Shown: in pieces, positions 1-10,567 of the stretch
How positions within the stretch are numbered: position 1 is the first letter of the stretch
Layout of the letters: each line of letters starts with the position of its first letter
DNA from: Zea mays
Taxonomy: Eukaryota > Streptophyta > Magnoliopsida > Poales > Poaceae
DNA: 64,000 nt
Reading direction: 5' to 3'
NCBI RefSeq assembly: GCF_902167145.1
Contig: NC_050096.1
Span: 186,221,825-186,285,824, forward strand
Made by a program: the position numbers and the translations under genes
Notes under the pieces: generated by a model
The model's input: the letters and a program-made list of their open reading frames with translations, nothing else
What the model was told of the DNA's origin: nothing
The model's database searches: none

Positions 1-534
1 TTTAATAATATGGCGGGCGGAGATGTAGCCGGCGGGGCGAGCTGGGCGGGGAGGCGACGGCGGCTGGGCGAGCGGGGCGAGCGGGGCGGCCACCGGCGGC
101 CGGCGGCGACGGCGGCCTCGCGGGGAGGCGTGTGGGCGGGGCTTTGGGAGGCGGGGCTGCGACGGCGGCGGGGCTTTGGGAGGCGGGGCGGCGGGGCGGC
201 CGGCGGCGCGGCGGCGCGGCGGCGCAGTGGGCGACGGCGGCGGCGCAGTTGACGGCGGCGGCGCGTGGGGAGAGACAGAGGAGAAAAGAAGCGCGCGCGT
301 GGAAATGAACCGCGCGCCGGTTTCCTGGGGGATTAAAAAATCTTACCTCCGACGGCTACGCTGCCAGCCGTCGGACATAACCTTATCTCCGACGGCCGCC
401 TACGAGGCCGTCGGAGATAAGAACTATTTCCGAGGGCCTTTTGTGGCCGTCGGACATAAACTAATCTTCGATGGCCTCGTAGGCCGCCGTCGGAGATAAG
501 GAGGCCGTCGGATGTTTATCAGTTTACTGTAGTG
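1..534 (-). mobile_element. CACTA-1: terminal part of a CACTA (En/Spm-type) transposon, truncated by the window edge
   Basis: The segment ends at 534 with ...CTGTAGTG, the reverse complement of a CACTA terminus (CACTACAG...). About 190 bp of subterminal repeats lie next to it, and the adjoining 1-300 is very GC-rich. It sits directly against bHLH coding sequence, so 534/535 is an insertion junction. The 3-bp host target is expected to be GAA (535-537 on the plus strand), but the other terminus and second TSD copy lie left of the window. No transposase is visible in this part. Its terminal bases and subterminal motif differ from those of CACTA-2, so it belongs to another family. Confidence 0.85.
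344..520. repeat. CACTA-1 subterminal repeats (CCGTCGGAGATAAG type)
   Basis: A short motif, (G)CCGTCGGAGATAAG and its complement CTTATCTCCGACGGC, recurs about eight times in both orientations at intervals of 15-40 bp (near 346, 371, 385, 409, 448, 466, 486 and 503). Such arrays next to the terminal CACTA are the binding sites of the element's TNPA/TNP1-type protein in this superfamily. Binding here is inferred from position and pattern only. Confidence 0.8.
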
Positions 535-1137
535 GAAGGCAGCCAAGGGCGCCGCCGCGGCGTGTAAGCCGTCGTGTCGTTTCCGCGCCTCGAGGGACTG
601 CAGCAGCTGCTCCAGCTCCTTGGCGTAGTTGATGGCGCCGCCAATTATGGACGCCTGGTCGCCCTGCATGCAATGCGAACCCAAATAAATAAATGCAATG
701 TTAACAAGAAGCCGCCCGATCGAGCACGCTAGCTGCTCCTACCGGCGACGACCTACCCTTTGCGCGTAGGACGGCGGCATGAGGGAGCGGAGCACGGCGA
801 GGTACTCGTTCATCTGCTTGCGGCGGTTGCGCTCGACGGCGATGTGGGTCATCCGCTGGCTCTCCACCTCCTGCCTGTTCTTGGCGTTCCTCGTCCGCCG
901 CCGCTTCCGCCTGGCGGCTGCTGGCAGCGGGAGCGGCGACGGTATCTCCGCCGCGGCGGCAATCTGGTGGTGGGCAACAAAGTCAGTACCAGCTGCATTA
1001 TTGGCCCCTTGCATCATCAAGGCGGCGGTGGTGCCACCTTCCAAGTCCATGCCCCCGCCACTCACATTTTCTGCCGGAGCCGCCATGGTCCAGCAGCCAA
1101 AGAGTCCCTCAGAGAACACCACTGCCTCCAGCGCCAT
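535..1137 (-). pseudogene. Group Ia bHLH transcription factor gene, exons 1 and 2, interrupted by CACTA-1
   Basis: Minus-strand gene. Exon 1 (1137-757) starts at an ATG giving [14 protein letters not shown]. It carries a basic stretch ([13 protein letters not shown]) and then the basic/helix-1 region with [20 protein letters not shown] and [13 protein letters not shown] 93-bp intron (756-664) has donor GTAGGT and acceptor TGCAG. Exon 2 resumes with [20 protein letters not shown], the loop and second helix. The H-E-R residues that contact an E-box are present (HIAVERNRR). The [20 protein letters not shown] signature is typical of group Ia (bHLH94/96-like, related to the SPCH/MUTE/FAMA stomatal regulators). 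The reading frame runs to 535 and then enters CACTA-1. The C-terminal part must therefore lie beyond the transposon or be lost, and a product would end shortly after the bHLH domain. A nuclear role is inferred from the family. Confidence 0.85.
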
Positions 1138-1235
1138 GAAATCGATCGAGACCTCGCTCTCGCTCGCTCCAGAAGGAAAAAATGGTAGTCACTTCACATT
1201 TCACAAGAGGGAGGGAGGGAGAGAGGGCAGGCAGG

Positions 1236-1245
1236 CATATATGAT
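1236..1245 (-). promoter_or_regulatory. Possible TATA element of the bHLH gene
   Basis: The minus strand reads CATATATGCC about 100 bp upstream of the bHLH ATG, a plausible TATA box distance for a plant gene. No other core promoter evidence is visible, so this is tentative. Confidence 0.3.
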
Positions 1246-1405
1246 TTGGACGGCGAGCCACGACGACGGCACGGCATCATATTCGCAGCTAGCGCTAGCG
1301 GCGCGGGCATTCTGCTTCTGCATTCTGTTGTGCAGCAGGAGTGTAGTGTGTACCGTGCCAATCCCATCCATCGGGAAACGCAACGCACACCTACACTATT
1401 AGCTA

Positions 1406-1485
1406 CTCCCTCCGTTTCTTTTTATTTGTCGCTGGATAGTGTAAAATTGCACTATCCAACGACAAATAAAAAGAAACGGAGGGAG
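1406..1485. mobile_element. Stowaway-type MITE (80 bp)
   Basis: The TIRs begin CTCCCTCCGTTTC, the hallmark of grass Stowaway elements (Tc1/mariner-derived). The whole element is one hairpin: two 36-bp arms differing at one position, around an 8-bp loop. It is flanked by the dinucleotide TA at 1404-1405 and 1486-1487, the expected target duplication. It has no coding capacity and lies about 270 bp upstream of the bHLH start codon. Confidence 0.93.
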
Positions 1486-1487
1486 TA

Positions 1488-2048
1488 CTAGCTAGTAGCT
1501 GCCTAGGCCTCCACCTATATTCTGTTTTTTTAGAAATCATCAAATTAAAGTACAACGTGTCATTCCAAATTTACCAATCATCAGAGTTTCGATGCGCAGG
1601 GTGGGAAGGTCGGGAGAAGGACGGATGGAGGTCGACAGCGCTGCTGCAGCGAAGGCTGCCACACGATAAACAACGCAGTTAAAAATGGTAAGCCATACGC
1701 ACGCCGCGGCACGGTAACTTGCATTGTTTTATTTAATCTAAACAATAATTAGGATGCTTAGTATTTTATATTGAGAGATATACCACTACTGGCTGATAGC
1801 TTGAGCTAGCGGACAGGAGGCTTATATGAGAGGTGACTGGACGCGTAAGGGGCCTCAGGGGCTTACCCGCCAGGGGCGAAGCCTGGATCCAAAGTTAGGG
1901 GGGCCAAATTAGATTAGGGGGGCTGGTAGAAGCATTTTTTACACTATTTGCATGAGAATTAGCTTAAAAAACTAACATCTCCTATAGAATTATGTGAGCA
2001 TTAGGAGGGACATTGCCCCCTGTGCCCCCCTGCCGTCACCCCTGTTAC
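1488..2048. other. Intergenic stretch, no gene recognised
   Basis: No long ORF or protein similarity was recognised on either strand. The part around 1890-2030 (GGGGGGCC and AGGGGGGCTGG motifs, then an A/T-rich tail) resembles degenerate transposon sequence, but no termini could be defined. Confidence 0.5.
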
Positions 2049-2056
2049 CCGCTAGG

Positions 2057-2637
2057 TATAGATGGTCAAACGGGCCGTGCTAAATGAGCCGACACTAAGC
2101 ACGACATGACCCATAGTACTTCGGCATGGTACGTGCACGATTCATATAGTGCCAGTGCGGGCATGACACGAGTCTAGTGCTGTGCTTGGGCCGCCATCCC
2201 GACACGATGAGCTGGCACGAGCACGACACGATTAACTGGTCGGCGGTTAGGCACGACTTAGACCAACATGTGGTTTATAGATGTGATTGTGATATGTGCA
2301 CGTGGTTGTACATTGTTATTTGTTATGATTTACACATAATGAATTCACTTTATAATGATATAAATACTCAAGTTTTAAAATTATATATATAATCTTAAAG
2401 ATCTTCTATATTTTTTGAGCTTTTAAAATGAAATAGTGCTTAGGCTGGCACTGACACTATTAGGCTGGCACGACAAGATTAGACACTATAGTGTAGTGAC
2501 TGGGCCGCTGGTTAGGCACTAGTGCCGGCACGGCACGGCACGATTACTAATAGTGCCTAATAGTGCCGTGCTTAATAGTGCCGTGCCTAATAATGCTAGT
2601 ACCGTGCCGGGCCGGGCGGTCCGTTTGGCCATCTATG
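2057..2637. mobile_element. Non-autonomous hAT-like element (581 bp) with 8-bp TSD
   Basis: The TIRs are TATAGATGGTCAAACGGGCC on the left and, from the right end reversed, CATAGATGGCCAAACGGACC (17 of 20 matching). An exact 8-bp duplication CCGCTAGG flanks it at 2049-2056 and 2638-2645, as hAT transposases produce. The interior is built from GTGCCGTGCC, TAGTGCC and GGCACGAC repeats near both ends and an A/T-rich core. No transposase is encoded, so any movement would depend on one supplied elsewhere. Confidence 0.85.
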
Positions 2638-2645
2638 CCGCTAGG

Positions 2646-3432
2646 TACGGTGCTAGGGGCACAAGGGACTTATGTACTTATATATATTACTATAACATTT
2701 ATAATATAAATCTTAATGGATTTGTGATGTATACATGAATCTAGTAACCATATAAAATAAAAAGTTCATATAAAAATAATAAAATAAATACCTAGATCAC
2801 TACCAGATCCACACATAAATGGACAGTCATATATCTGCCGAAAAAATAAAATAAATGGAAGAATCGATAAGAATTTATAATCTATCAATCTTTATCGTCG
2901 ATTTTTTGTCTTTAATCGATAATGATATCAAGCAATGAAAGGTTTGATGTGAGGTAGGATCTATAGATGACTGCTGGATACCATCCGCAAACAGGAATCC
3001 AGTATCCCAGGCTGCGCATGATGAGATAATCATTGTCACTGTGGAGGTCACGGGCGTGTGCATGCATGCAATGAACGATGCCCGGAGCTGAGCTTCTTTA
3101 TGCGAAGCAGCATTCGTGTCATTCTTACTATTAACCGCGGGAGATTAACTGCGGGAGCAAAGAGATTACCGCGTTGCTCTACGTCATCAGAAAAAAAAAA
3201 TTTACCGTCCGATCACAACTCAGCGGTTATGCCTCTGCGCGTGGAGCGTCGCTCTCGCTTCTAGACGCTTCCCGTTAGAGATAAAAACAAAAAGAAGAAC
3301 AGAAAAAGAAAAATCAAGAAGGGAAGTGTCGGCCGCCAGAGCCCAGAGTTCACGATATGACGCTCTTGTGCTTCTTCGTCTTTTGGAAGAAGACAACGCG
3401 AAGAAGAAAAAAAGGTACTTTTTCATGACAGC
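2646..3432. other. Intergenic stretch, no gene recognised
   Basis: Mixed A/T-rich sequence (2690-2900) followed by more balanced sequence. No ORF with recognisable homology was found. 3280-3420 is purine-rich and could be a transcribed leader of a host gene interrupted by CACTA-2, but nothing in the sequence proves it. Confidence 0.45.
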
Positions 3433-3435
3433 ACA

Positions 3436-3735
3436 CACTACAAGAAACAAGGCAAAGAATGTCGGCCAAAAACCCACACTCTTACTGAAATAAGCCGACA
3501 CTCTTAGTATAAGAGTGTCGGTTGACCGACACTCTTAACCGACACTCTAAAATGGACGCTATGTATAGAAGTGTGGGGACCGACACTATTGCCTTAAGAG
3601 TGTCGGTTCAACACGCAACCGACACTCTTATGTTAAGAGTGTCGACCAGTGCCGTGGCGGACACTCTTATTGTGCGCGCGGTCACTAGCCTACCTGGGCA
3701 CATATAAGAATGTGGGGCCGACACTCTTACTGAAT
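3436..3735. repeat. CACTA-2 left TIR and subterminal repeat array
   Basis: After the terminal CACTACAAGAAA, the motif CCGACACTCTTA or its complement TAAGAGTGTCGG occurs about ten times in 300 bp, often as facing pairs able to form hairpins (for example 3503-3526). These are the expected recognition sites for the element's TNP1-type protein. The last copies lie near 3718-3730, about 240 bp beyond the end of the TNP1-like gene. Confidence 0.88.
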
Positions 3736-3973
3736 AAATTTTTTAATACTCAGTTTTATTTTTCTCCCTCCCCGGATGGGAAGCCTCCATAACAGCACAA
3801 TATTCAATATATCACAACACAAGCACCATATTCAATATATCATAACACAAGCACCATATTCAATATTCATACAAGTTCAAGTCCATAAGAAAGAAGTTCA
3901 AATCCATTTGAAACAGGTTCAAGTCCATATAAAACGCAATGATAGTAAGTTCCACACAAGCCTCCGTATTAAT

Positions 3974-6631
3974 TCATTCTGTTGGTGGGTCATTGGAGCC
4001 GCCGCCACTTGTGTTCATCAATAAGTCCATAAACGTGCTCTGATCCGGAGGCGGACTAACATGATGTGAGCCCGAACCCTTCAAAAGAAACAAACATTTG
4101 TTAGTTTACTGAGTAACTAATTAAACATATACATAGACTGCAACATATACATGCATGTTTTCTAGTAACTGCTTAAACAACGAAGCAAATAGAGATGCAA
4201 AGGATTTCAACTTAACGTACTGATCCTGGTGAGTGTGAGGGCAATCCTAGTGAGTGTGACTGCCCGCGAGGAGGAAATCCCCACGGCATCGGCGGTGGCA
4301 TCTGTGTTTGCGTCGGTGGCCAAATGCCTGGCTGGCGAGGTGCCCACGACATCATTTGCCCTCCTATCACACCCGATGGCATCAATTGGTCTTGGACAGC
4401 AGTTGCAGAACCCTAAAACAGAAGACACACTCTTGTTTATGATTAAGAAGTTGCGGTGATCAACAATAAAAGTAACTATAGACCATGAGAATGACAAAAG
4501 TTTAAAATAGGTCATGTACAAGCAAACATGCAGAAACACAGAGAGCAAGCAACCAATGATTATCAGACAAATGATGTTTAGTAGACGATTGTACCTGCGA
4601 TCCATCCGCCGCTGCAGGGGAGCGATCCGATGATTGTTCAGACACCGGATGTGTGATGATAGGGGGTTGTTGAAAAGGCGGCATGCCGAACTGAGTTTCG
4701 GCACCTCCGTACATCTGCAAATAGATTATTCATCAGTTTTTAAGTTAATCGGACTTGAGAAACAACAAAATAACAAAAAAATTGATACCTGATGTAGCAT
4801 CCAATTTTGCATTTGTTCATCTGTTGCTGCACTTGTTGCTTATATTGCGCCATACTCTCCTCCATCTGAGTCATCTTCTCAAGCAGCTCTCCTTCATGTG
4901 CAGATGATCGTCGGGGTCGATTCGATCCAGCTGAGAAATTGGACCGTCTAGTGTAACTTCGACGGGGGACAACACCGTCGCCGATTGCTAACCTGTAAGA
5001 GTATCATATATATATATATATATGACAAGACATCACTAAACAGTAACAATGTGACAAGCGCATATACCTCCCATGCGGCACGCCTCCGCCAGCCTTATAA
5101 GCCGCCTCCGTATCGAACTCACCAGTGAGCCAGTCCGCGTCTGGACCATTTTTCTCTCTCACGTTCTGAATGTAGCGAGCCTGTGAAAAATCATCCAAGT
5201 TACAGACAAAGGCATATCATGTTCATGTTAAAGTCAATTTTCATACTTACCAGTTTCTCTGTCGCATTACTGTCATTCAGTATTTCCGGATGATTCGGAT
5301 CGGGACCCTTGTGTCCCTCGACGAAGACTTGAAGCAAAGTAGGCTCCACTCCATTTCGAGCCTCCTGCAACACATGATTAGAAAGTCTAGACAAGTCTAT
5401 GCAATTAACAATTGACCAGGAAATTTGACACAGACCATACGTGCGGCCTTGCCAACGTGTCATCTGCCCCGAAGAAGTGGACCCCTGGCTTGCTCAACCG
5501 AATCTTACGATTTCTATTAGATATGGCCAGGAACTCCTCAGAAGCCCAATACTCGCACATCCACGCCCAAGCATCCGAATGGTGGCTCAACCAATCCACC
5601 TCACTCTCTTTGTACTGCTGAGCCGTCAGGTGGATTTCCTTTGCCATATTCACGTCACAATAGTTCCCCTGACGCTTTTGGTACACCGTGACGGCCCTCA
5701 ATCGTGCTTTATACATCATGCCCTTTACAACTCTATCTGTTGAGCCATTGAATACCTCACGCACATATGGATCATCCAAGGTATAGGGGTCGCACACGCG
5801 AAATTGGCCCTGCAAATTTGAAGATCACCTGAGACTTACAAATGCAAAATCTGAATTCAATTTGAATATTACAAGAGACTTACCCAAAACAAATCCCACA
5901 CTTTGCTTGTGTGTGTCCCGTCGTTCCCGTACGGCTTGAGGTCCCAATGAGCCAATAATGAGCAGCTATCTCTTGACCGCCCTCTATCACCATCGCCGGG
6001 TAGGCGAATTGCAAACAAATCCCCAACTCTGTGAGGACTGGTGTGCGATGCCCTGTCCCATCCCAACTAACCTCCTTCCACGCCCTGGTGCCTTTCGGTT
6101 CAATAACCCTCCGCTGATCGAAGGGTTTAGAAGGCTTCAATGTGAGGGACCGACGAAACCTACAAATGAAAGTTTGTTATTTCACAATGAAAATCATTTC
6201 AATAAAACTTCAACTCAACAATAAGAATACCTGATGGCACGCCGTGGCGCAGCCTCCTTTGTAGAACCGTCTACTCCCGAAGTCTCCTCTCCATCGTCCA
6301 GTTCTTCAGCAGCTTCCTCAGCCTCCTCGTCCATAGCCGCCTCCGCAGTAGGTGCCACAGTAGGTGCCACTGAAGCAATTGCACGCGAAGTAGCCCCTTC
6401 TGTATTAGAGGGTCCGCTAGTACCCCGCTTCTGCTCTAGGGAGGCAGGCAACTGCTCTTGCCTGCCCCTGCTTGTTGTGGTGCCCTGAAATGTAAACAAA
6501 TTTAGATTGCTAGCTGGTCCTAGTAATTGAACTAAGAAAAAAACAAGTACCTCAAACATGTTAGGAGTACCACTGGAACCCCTTGACCTTCGTGGTCTGG
6601 ATCTCCTACCAGATGAATCCATCATAAACAT
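3974..6631 (-). pseudogene. TNP1/Ptta-type CACTA protein gene (plant transposase, Ptta/En/Spm family), multi-exon
   Basis: Minus-strand gene with consistent GT-AG introns. It starts at ATG 6631 (or 6625) with a serine/arginine-rich N-terminus (SSGRRSRPRRSRGSS). An acidic, Ala/Glu-rich exon (about 6484-6233) follows. The exon at about 6160-5885 contains KGTRAWKEVSWD. The exon at about 5811-5440 carries the conserved region CDPYTLDDPYVREVFNG and FLAISNRNRKIR. The exon at 5368-5253 reads LLQVFVEGHKGPDPNHPEIL, and later exons include a coiled-coil stretch (EKMTQMEESMAQYKQQVQQQ). The last exon ends at TGA 3976-3974. In this family the protein binds subterminal repeats and helps TNP2 in excision. 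Exon limits were read by eye from splice sites. I saw no certain stop, so the gene may be structurally intact although its partner is destroyed. Confidence 0.75.
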
Positions 6632-6688
6632 CTGTAATAAATTCACAAAAGAGTAAGTATGAATATTTTTTTCACAAAGTAATGCATA

Positions 6689-7282
6689 TTAAATAAAGAA
6701 AAACAAGTGTGTGCCATTACATCTACGAATTATGTATAAAAAATCATCGGCATTAGAGTCCTCTTCGGCGACACGTGTATTAAGTAGTTCAACCCATTGT
6801 TGTGTTTCAAGAACTGTTTCTTCAAACCTTTGACATTTTGAATTTGATGAAACTAGTTCCTCCATTAACTCTACGGTAAGAGAAGCTAACTCATTTAGAC
6901 CTGCCCCTTCGGATACAATACTATCATTGTCGCTATCATTTGCTTGATCACCGACTTCTTGGAAGACAACATCATCATCATCATCATCATCGTTGGTGCT
7001 TAAATTGTAGTTTTGATATCGGTAAGGGTGAACCTATGGATTAACTTTATATGTAACCCACCAGGTTTTAAAACTTTTATGAGGATAACTCAAATAGTAC
7101 ACCTGATGCGCTTGATGTGCCAGGATGATATTGTTGTACTCATTGCCTTTATAACTTGATGTGTGCTTTACCTCCACCATCCCGATTTCGTCAACTCGCG
7201 TGCCAATATGTGGATCAAACCATATACAATCAAACGTCACAAGTCTCAAGGGTTTGTGACCTCCAAATGTATACTCGATTAT
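6689..7282 (-). pseudogene. TNP2 transposase gene, 3' segment (end of DUF4216-like region and acidic tail)
   Basis: Third and last piece of the CACTA-2 transposase gene. From the Sirevirus A junction at 7282 it reads IIEYTFGGHKPLRLVTFDC and WFDPHIGTRVDEIGMVEV, the typical C-terminal DUF4216-type region of TNP2 proteins. An in-frame TAG at 7034-7036 falls where a glutamine codon (CAG) would fit. Beyond it the same frame stays open: a run of aspartates from a (GAT)n tract, an acidic linker and a helical region (ELASLTVELMEELVSSN), ending at TAA 6691-6689. The stop lies only 58 bp before the TNP1-like ATG. Confidence 0.8.
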
Positions 7283-8643
7283 TGAAAGGGAAATAGGGTC
7301 AAACCTTTTCCTAAATGATTTTGGTGGTTGAATTTCCCAACACAAATAATTGGACTAACTAGTTTGCTCTAGATCATACATTCTACAGGTGCCAAAAGTT
7401 CAACACAAACCAATCATAAGAACAAGTTAGGCTTCAAAAGAAAGGAGCAAAAATGAAACCGGAGTGTGCCCTGGTTTGGCGCACCGGACTGTTCGGTGCA
7501 CCAGGGTAAATCAACTCAAACTCCTCAGCTTTGGGTTTCACAGGCGCAGCTCCACTATAATTCACCGAACTATCTGGTGTGCTATCGGACTGTCCGGTGC
7601 ACCAGCGGAGCAACGACTATCTGCGTGCAACGGTCGACTCTGACAGTGAACAGTGCAGCACAGTACACGCGGCAAAAGTCAGAGCAGCAGGTTAGAAGGG
7701 CACCGGACTGTCCGGTGCGCCCATCGCCAGCAGCCTTCTCCAACGGCTACAATTTGGTTGGTGGCTATAAATACCACCCCAACCGGCCACTTCAAGGCAT
7801 GGGAGTCCAAGCAACATTCCAAGTCATATAGTTGACATATTCAAGCCCTCCCAACCACCTCTATTCATTGATCCATCCTATACACAAGATTTAGACCACT
7901 ACAAACCACACAAGTGCCACATAAGAGAGAGCAAGCAAAAGAGAGCCTCTTGTGAAGAGTTTAGCTCTAGTGCCTTGTGAGATTGATTGAGATAAAGTGT
8001 GTGCTACATCTTGCGTTCATTTGTGCATGGAGTTTAGACTCCCATTGAACTTCCTCCAAAGTTTTGGAGGCTTGTAAAGCTAGCAAGAGACACCTAAGTG
8101 TGTGGTGATCCTTGCGGGGTCTTAAGTGATCCTTGAAAAGAAGAAGAGCTCGCCGGTCTTTGGTGATCGGTGGAGAGAGGGAAATGGTTGAAAGAGACCC
8201 GTCCTTAGTGGACTCCTCAACGGGGACTAGGCCTTCGAGGGCCGAACCTCGGTAAAACAAATCACCAGTGTCTCGTGTGCTTATTGCTTGTGATTTGTTT
8301 GTTCTTTTCCTTTCTAAGTTTTCTTGCACTATTCTTTGCTAATACTATTTGGTGTTGCTTTAAGTTAAATTCTCATGTAGTAAAGCAACACATCGTAAGA
8401 AAGAACTTGTGGCATTGCTCTTCTTATCTAAGCCCCCTTGCTTTATTCTCATAGACCTATTAGTTGTATTGTTTTATCAATTCCGCATTATTTAAAAGCA
8501 ATACTCTTTACAAGCAAGGACTTAGTTTTTATACTCTGATAATTGTATATCTTGTTCTAACCACTAATCAAGGGATCTAGTTGGGGGATAAAGTTTAATT
8601 TTCAGGTTTTGCCTATTCACCCCCCCTCTCTAGGCGACTTTCA
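7283..8643 (+). repeat. 5' LTR of Sirevirus A (1,361 bp)
   Basis: TG...CA boundaries match the 3' copy at 26619-28084. It is about 105 bp shorter, mainly because it lost several CACCGGACTGTCCGGTG palindrome units present in the other copy (an intact one remains at 7701-7717). A TATAAATA box lies at 7766-7773. Confidence 0.92.
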
Positions 8644-8645
8644 AT

Positions 8646-8657
8646 TGGTATCAGAGC
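8646..8657 (+). other. Primer-binding site of Sirevirus A
   Basis: TGGTATCAGAGC, complementary to the 3' end of initiator methionine tRNA, starts 3 bp after the 5' LTR. This is the standard copia-type priming site. Confidence 0.92.
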
Positions 8658-8687
8658 TAGTCATATTGAGTCTAACAACTCGAAGTG

Positions 8688-10567
8688 ATGGCTCGTAGAA
8701 GATCCAAAAAGAACAAGAAGACACCTCCAAAGGAAAACAATGAGGTAACTCTTGAGATATTACTTTCCGATTGTTTTAATTATGATTCATGGTCTACTAG
8801 GGTGATAAATGCTTTTAGAACTGTAGATCCACGATTAGAACAAATCTTATACAAGAGTATTATACCTCCTAGTTATGTTAAGAAAAATACTTCCGAGGAA
8901 GATCAAAGATGTATACGCTTAAACTATCTAGCTTATGACATCTTAAGTAATTCTCTTAGCAATGAAGATTATCGTGCCTTCATATCAAATTATAATGAAT
9001 CTATTCATGATGCGCATGATATTTGGACTAGAATTAAAATCAAATTTGATGAGTCCAAACATGATAGTTCATTTTGTGCTTCTACTTCCTTTGGTCCTTG
9101 TGAAACTAACTCTTTGAAGGAAGAAGAAGAAAATGAACGATGGAGACCAAACGATGAATCCACCTCTCCAAAAGGTTTGTCTTCCTATTTCGATTCCCAC
9201 ATATGTTGTGTGGCTAATGAAAATGATAGCGGAAGCACAAACGAGGATGAGGAGGAAGAAAGAAGCTTCATGCAACCCTACGCTCGCCTAAGCCAAGAAG
9301 ATAAGGCGGTCATGCTCAAACTTCTAGAAAGAGCGAGAGAGCAAAGCGAAGCTCGTCAAAGGCTAGAAAATGTTCTCTCCATGAAAATGCTACACTTTGA
9401 CGAGTTGACTAAAGAACATGAGGAGCTAAAGTGCTCTCATGTTGATTTGGTCCAAAGGTATGAAACTATTTCAATTGAGCAAGATAACGCTTTACAGTGT
9501 ATCGCTCAATTAGTAAATAGGAATGCCCTGCTTAAGGACCGAGTAGAAAAGCTAAAAGATGAAAATCTAGCTTTTCAAGAAAAATATGATATGCTTCTAT
9601 GTTCTCATGAAAATCTTATGGATGATCATATCATATTAAACATTGCTCATGAGGTTGTAATAGAAAACTTAAAATCCCAACAACCTCAACCATGCACATG
9701 TATTCAAATTGAAACTATATTATCATGTGCTAATGCTTGTTGTCCATCGACAAGCAAATCTTCCCTTGAGCTAGAATTTGCAGGAACAAAAGATGATACA
9801 TATCAAAAGCTCAAAGAAGAAAATAAGAGGCTAAAAATGAGCTTGACACAACTAAAAGGGAAGTGTATTGCTCAACCTTCTCAAGATAACCGTGATCACA
9901 TGATGAAGAAGCTTGAGACAGGAACAACCGTGGCATGCACTAAATCCCTTGAAGAAAATGTCAAGGACTTGAGGATTGCCAAGAGGAGAGAACAAAAGAG
10001 GAAAAGCAATACCTCTTCCAAAAGCCTAAACCATGCCTCCATAAAAGGTAACATCCAAGGTAATAATCAAGTCACACTTCACACTAAGAGAAGTAAGAAG
10101 TGTAGTGAATGCTTTGAAAAGGGACACTCGATTAGGTCATGTCCCTATATTAAAAATGACTTGATTATTAAGGATGATAAACTTTGTTTTAAATGCTCAA
10201 AGAAGGGACACTTAATTAAGTCTTGTCCCTATATTTAAAACAAAAAGGCATAGTGTTAGAAAAGAAAATATTAACTAACCATGTAGCAAGCAAGAAACAA
10301 GGAAAGAAGAAATCTTCAAGACTTGAAGATCGCCTTTGCTACATATGCCGAAAGAAGGGACATCAATGCAAGGATTGTCCCATTGGTAATAACCCTACTT
10401 CTAGCTTGTCAATTATTTCACATGTAACTAGGCAACCCAAAATTGAAACTTGTGCTAGAAAGGTAATGAGTTTACCAAGCGCTAACACAAAGGACTTTTG
10501 GGTTCCTAGATCTTTGTTGACTAACCTTAATGGACCCATCAAGCGATGGGTACCAAAATATGCTTGA
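8688..10567 (+). pseudogene. Sirevirus A gag polyprotein, one frameshift
   Basis: It starts at ATG 8688 (MARRRSKKNKKT); a GTG just upstream is not needed. Residues about 20-130 form the copia gag core (FNYDSWSTRVINAFRTVDPR and IWTRIKIKFDESK). Next come an acidic linker and a long charged coiled-coil region (about 200-330, with LLERAREQSEARQRLE). Two CCHC zinc knuckles follow (CSECFEKGHSIRSC and CFKCSKKGHLIKSC). A frameshift near 10230 ends this frame at 10238, and the next frame carries a third knuckle (CYICRKKGHQCKDC) and the conserved end near WVPKYA at 10567. The product packages RNA in virus-like particles in this family. No pol follows. Confidence 0.85.

Noticed and set aside
10..499. 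GC-rich ORFs of 80-107 codons at the left end
   Set aside because: Low-complexity Arg/Gly/Ala sequence inside CACTA-1 and its subterminal repeats; open frames are expected from composition.
739..1402. Plus-strand ORFs (142 and 207 codons) opposite the bHLH exon
   Set aside because: Shadows of the bHLH exon on the other strand; no recognisable domain.
4207..4704. 165-codon minus-strand ORF as a separate gene
   Set aside because: It crosses exon-intron borders of the TNP1-like gene in a different frame; the spliced reading fits better.
6970..6992. (CAT)n microsatellite
   Set aside because: Encodes the aspartate run in the TNP2 tail on the minus strand; not an independent feature.
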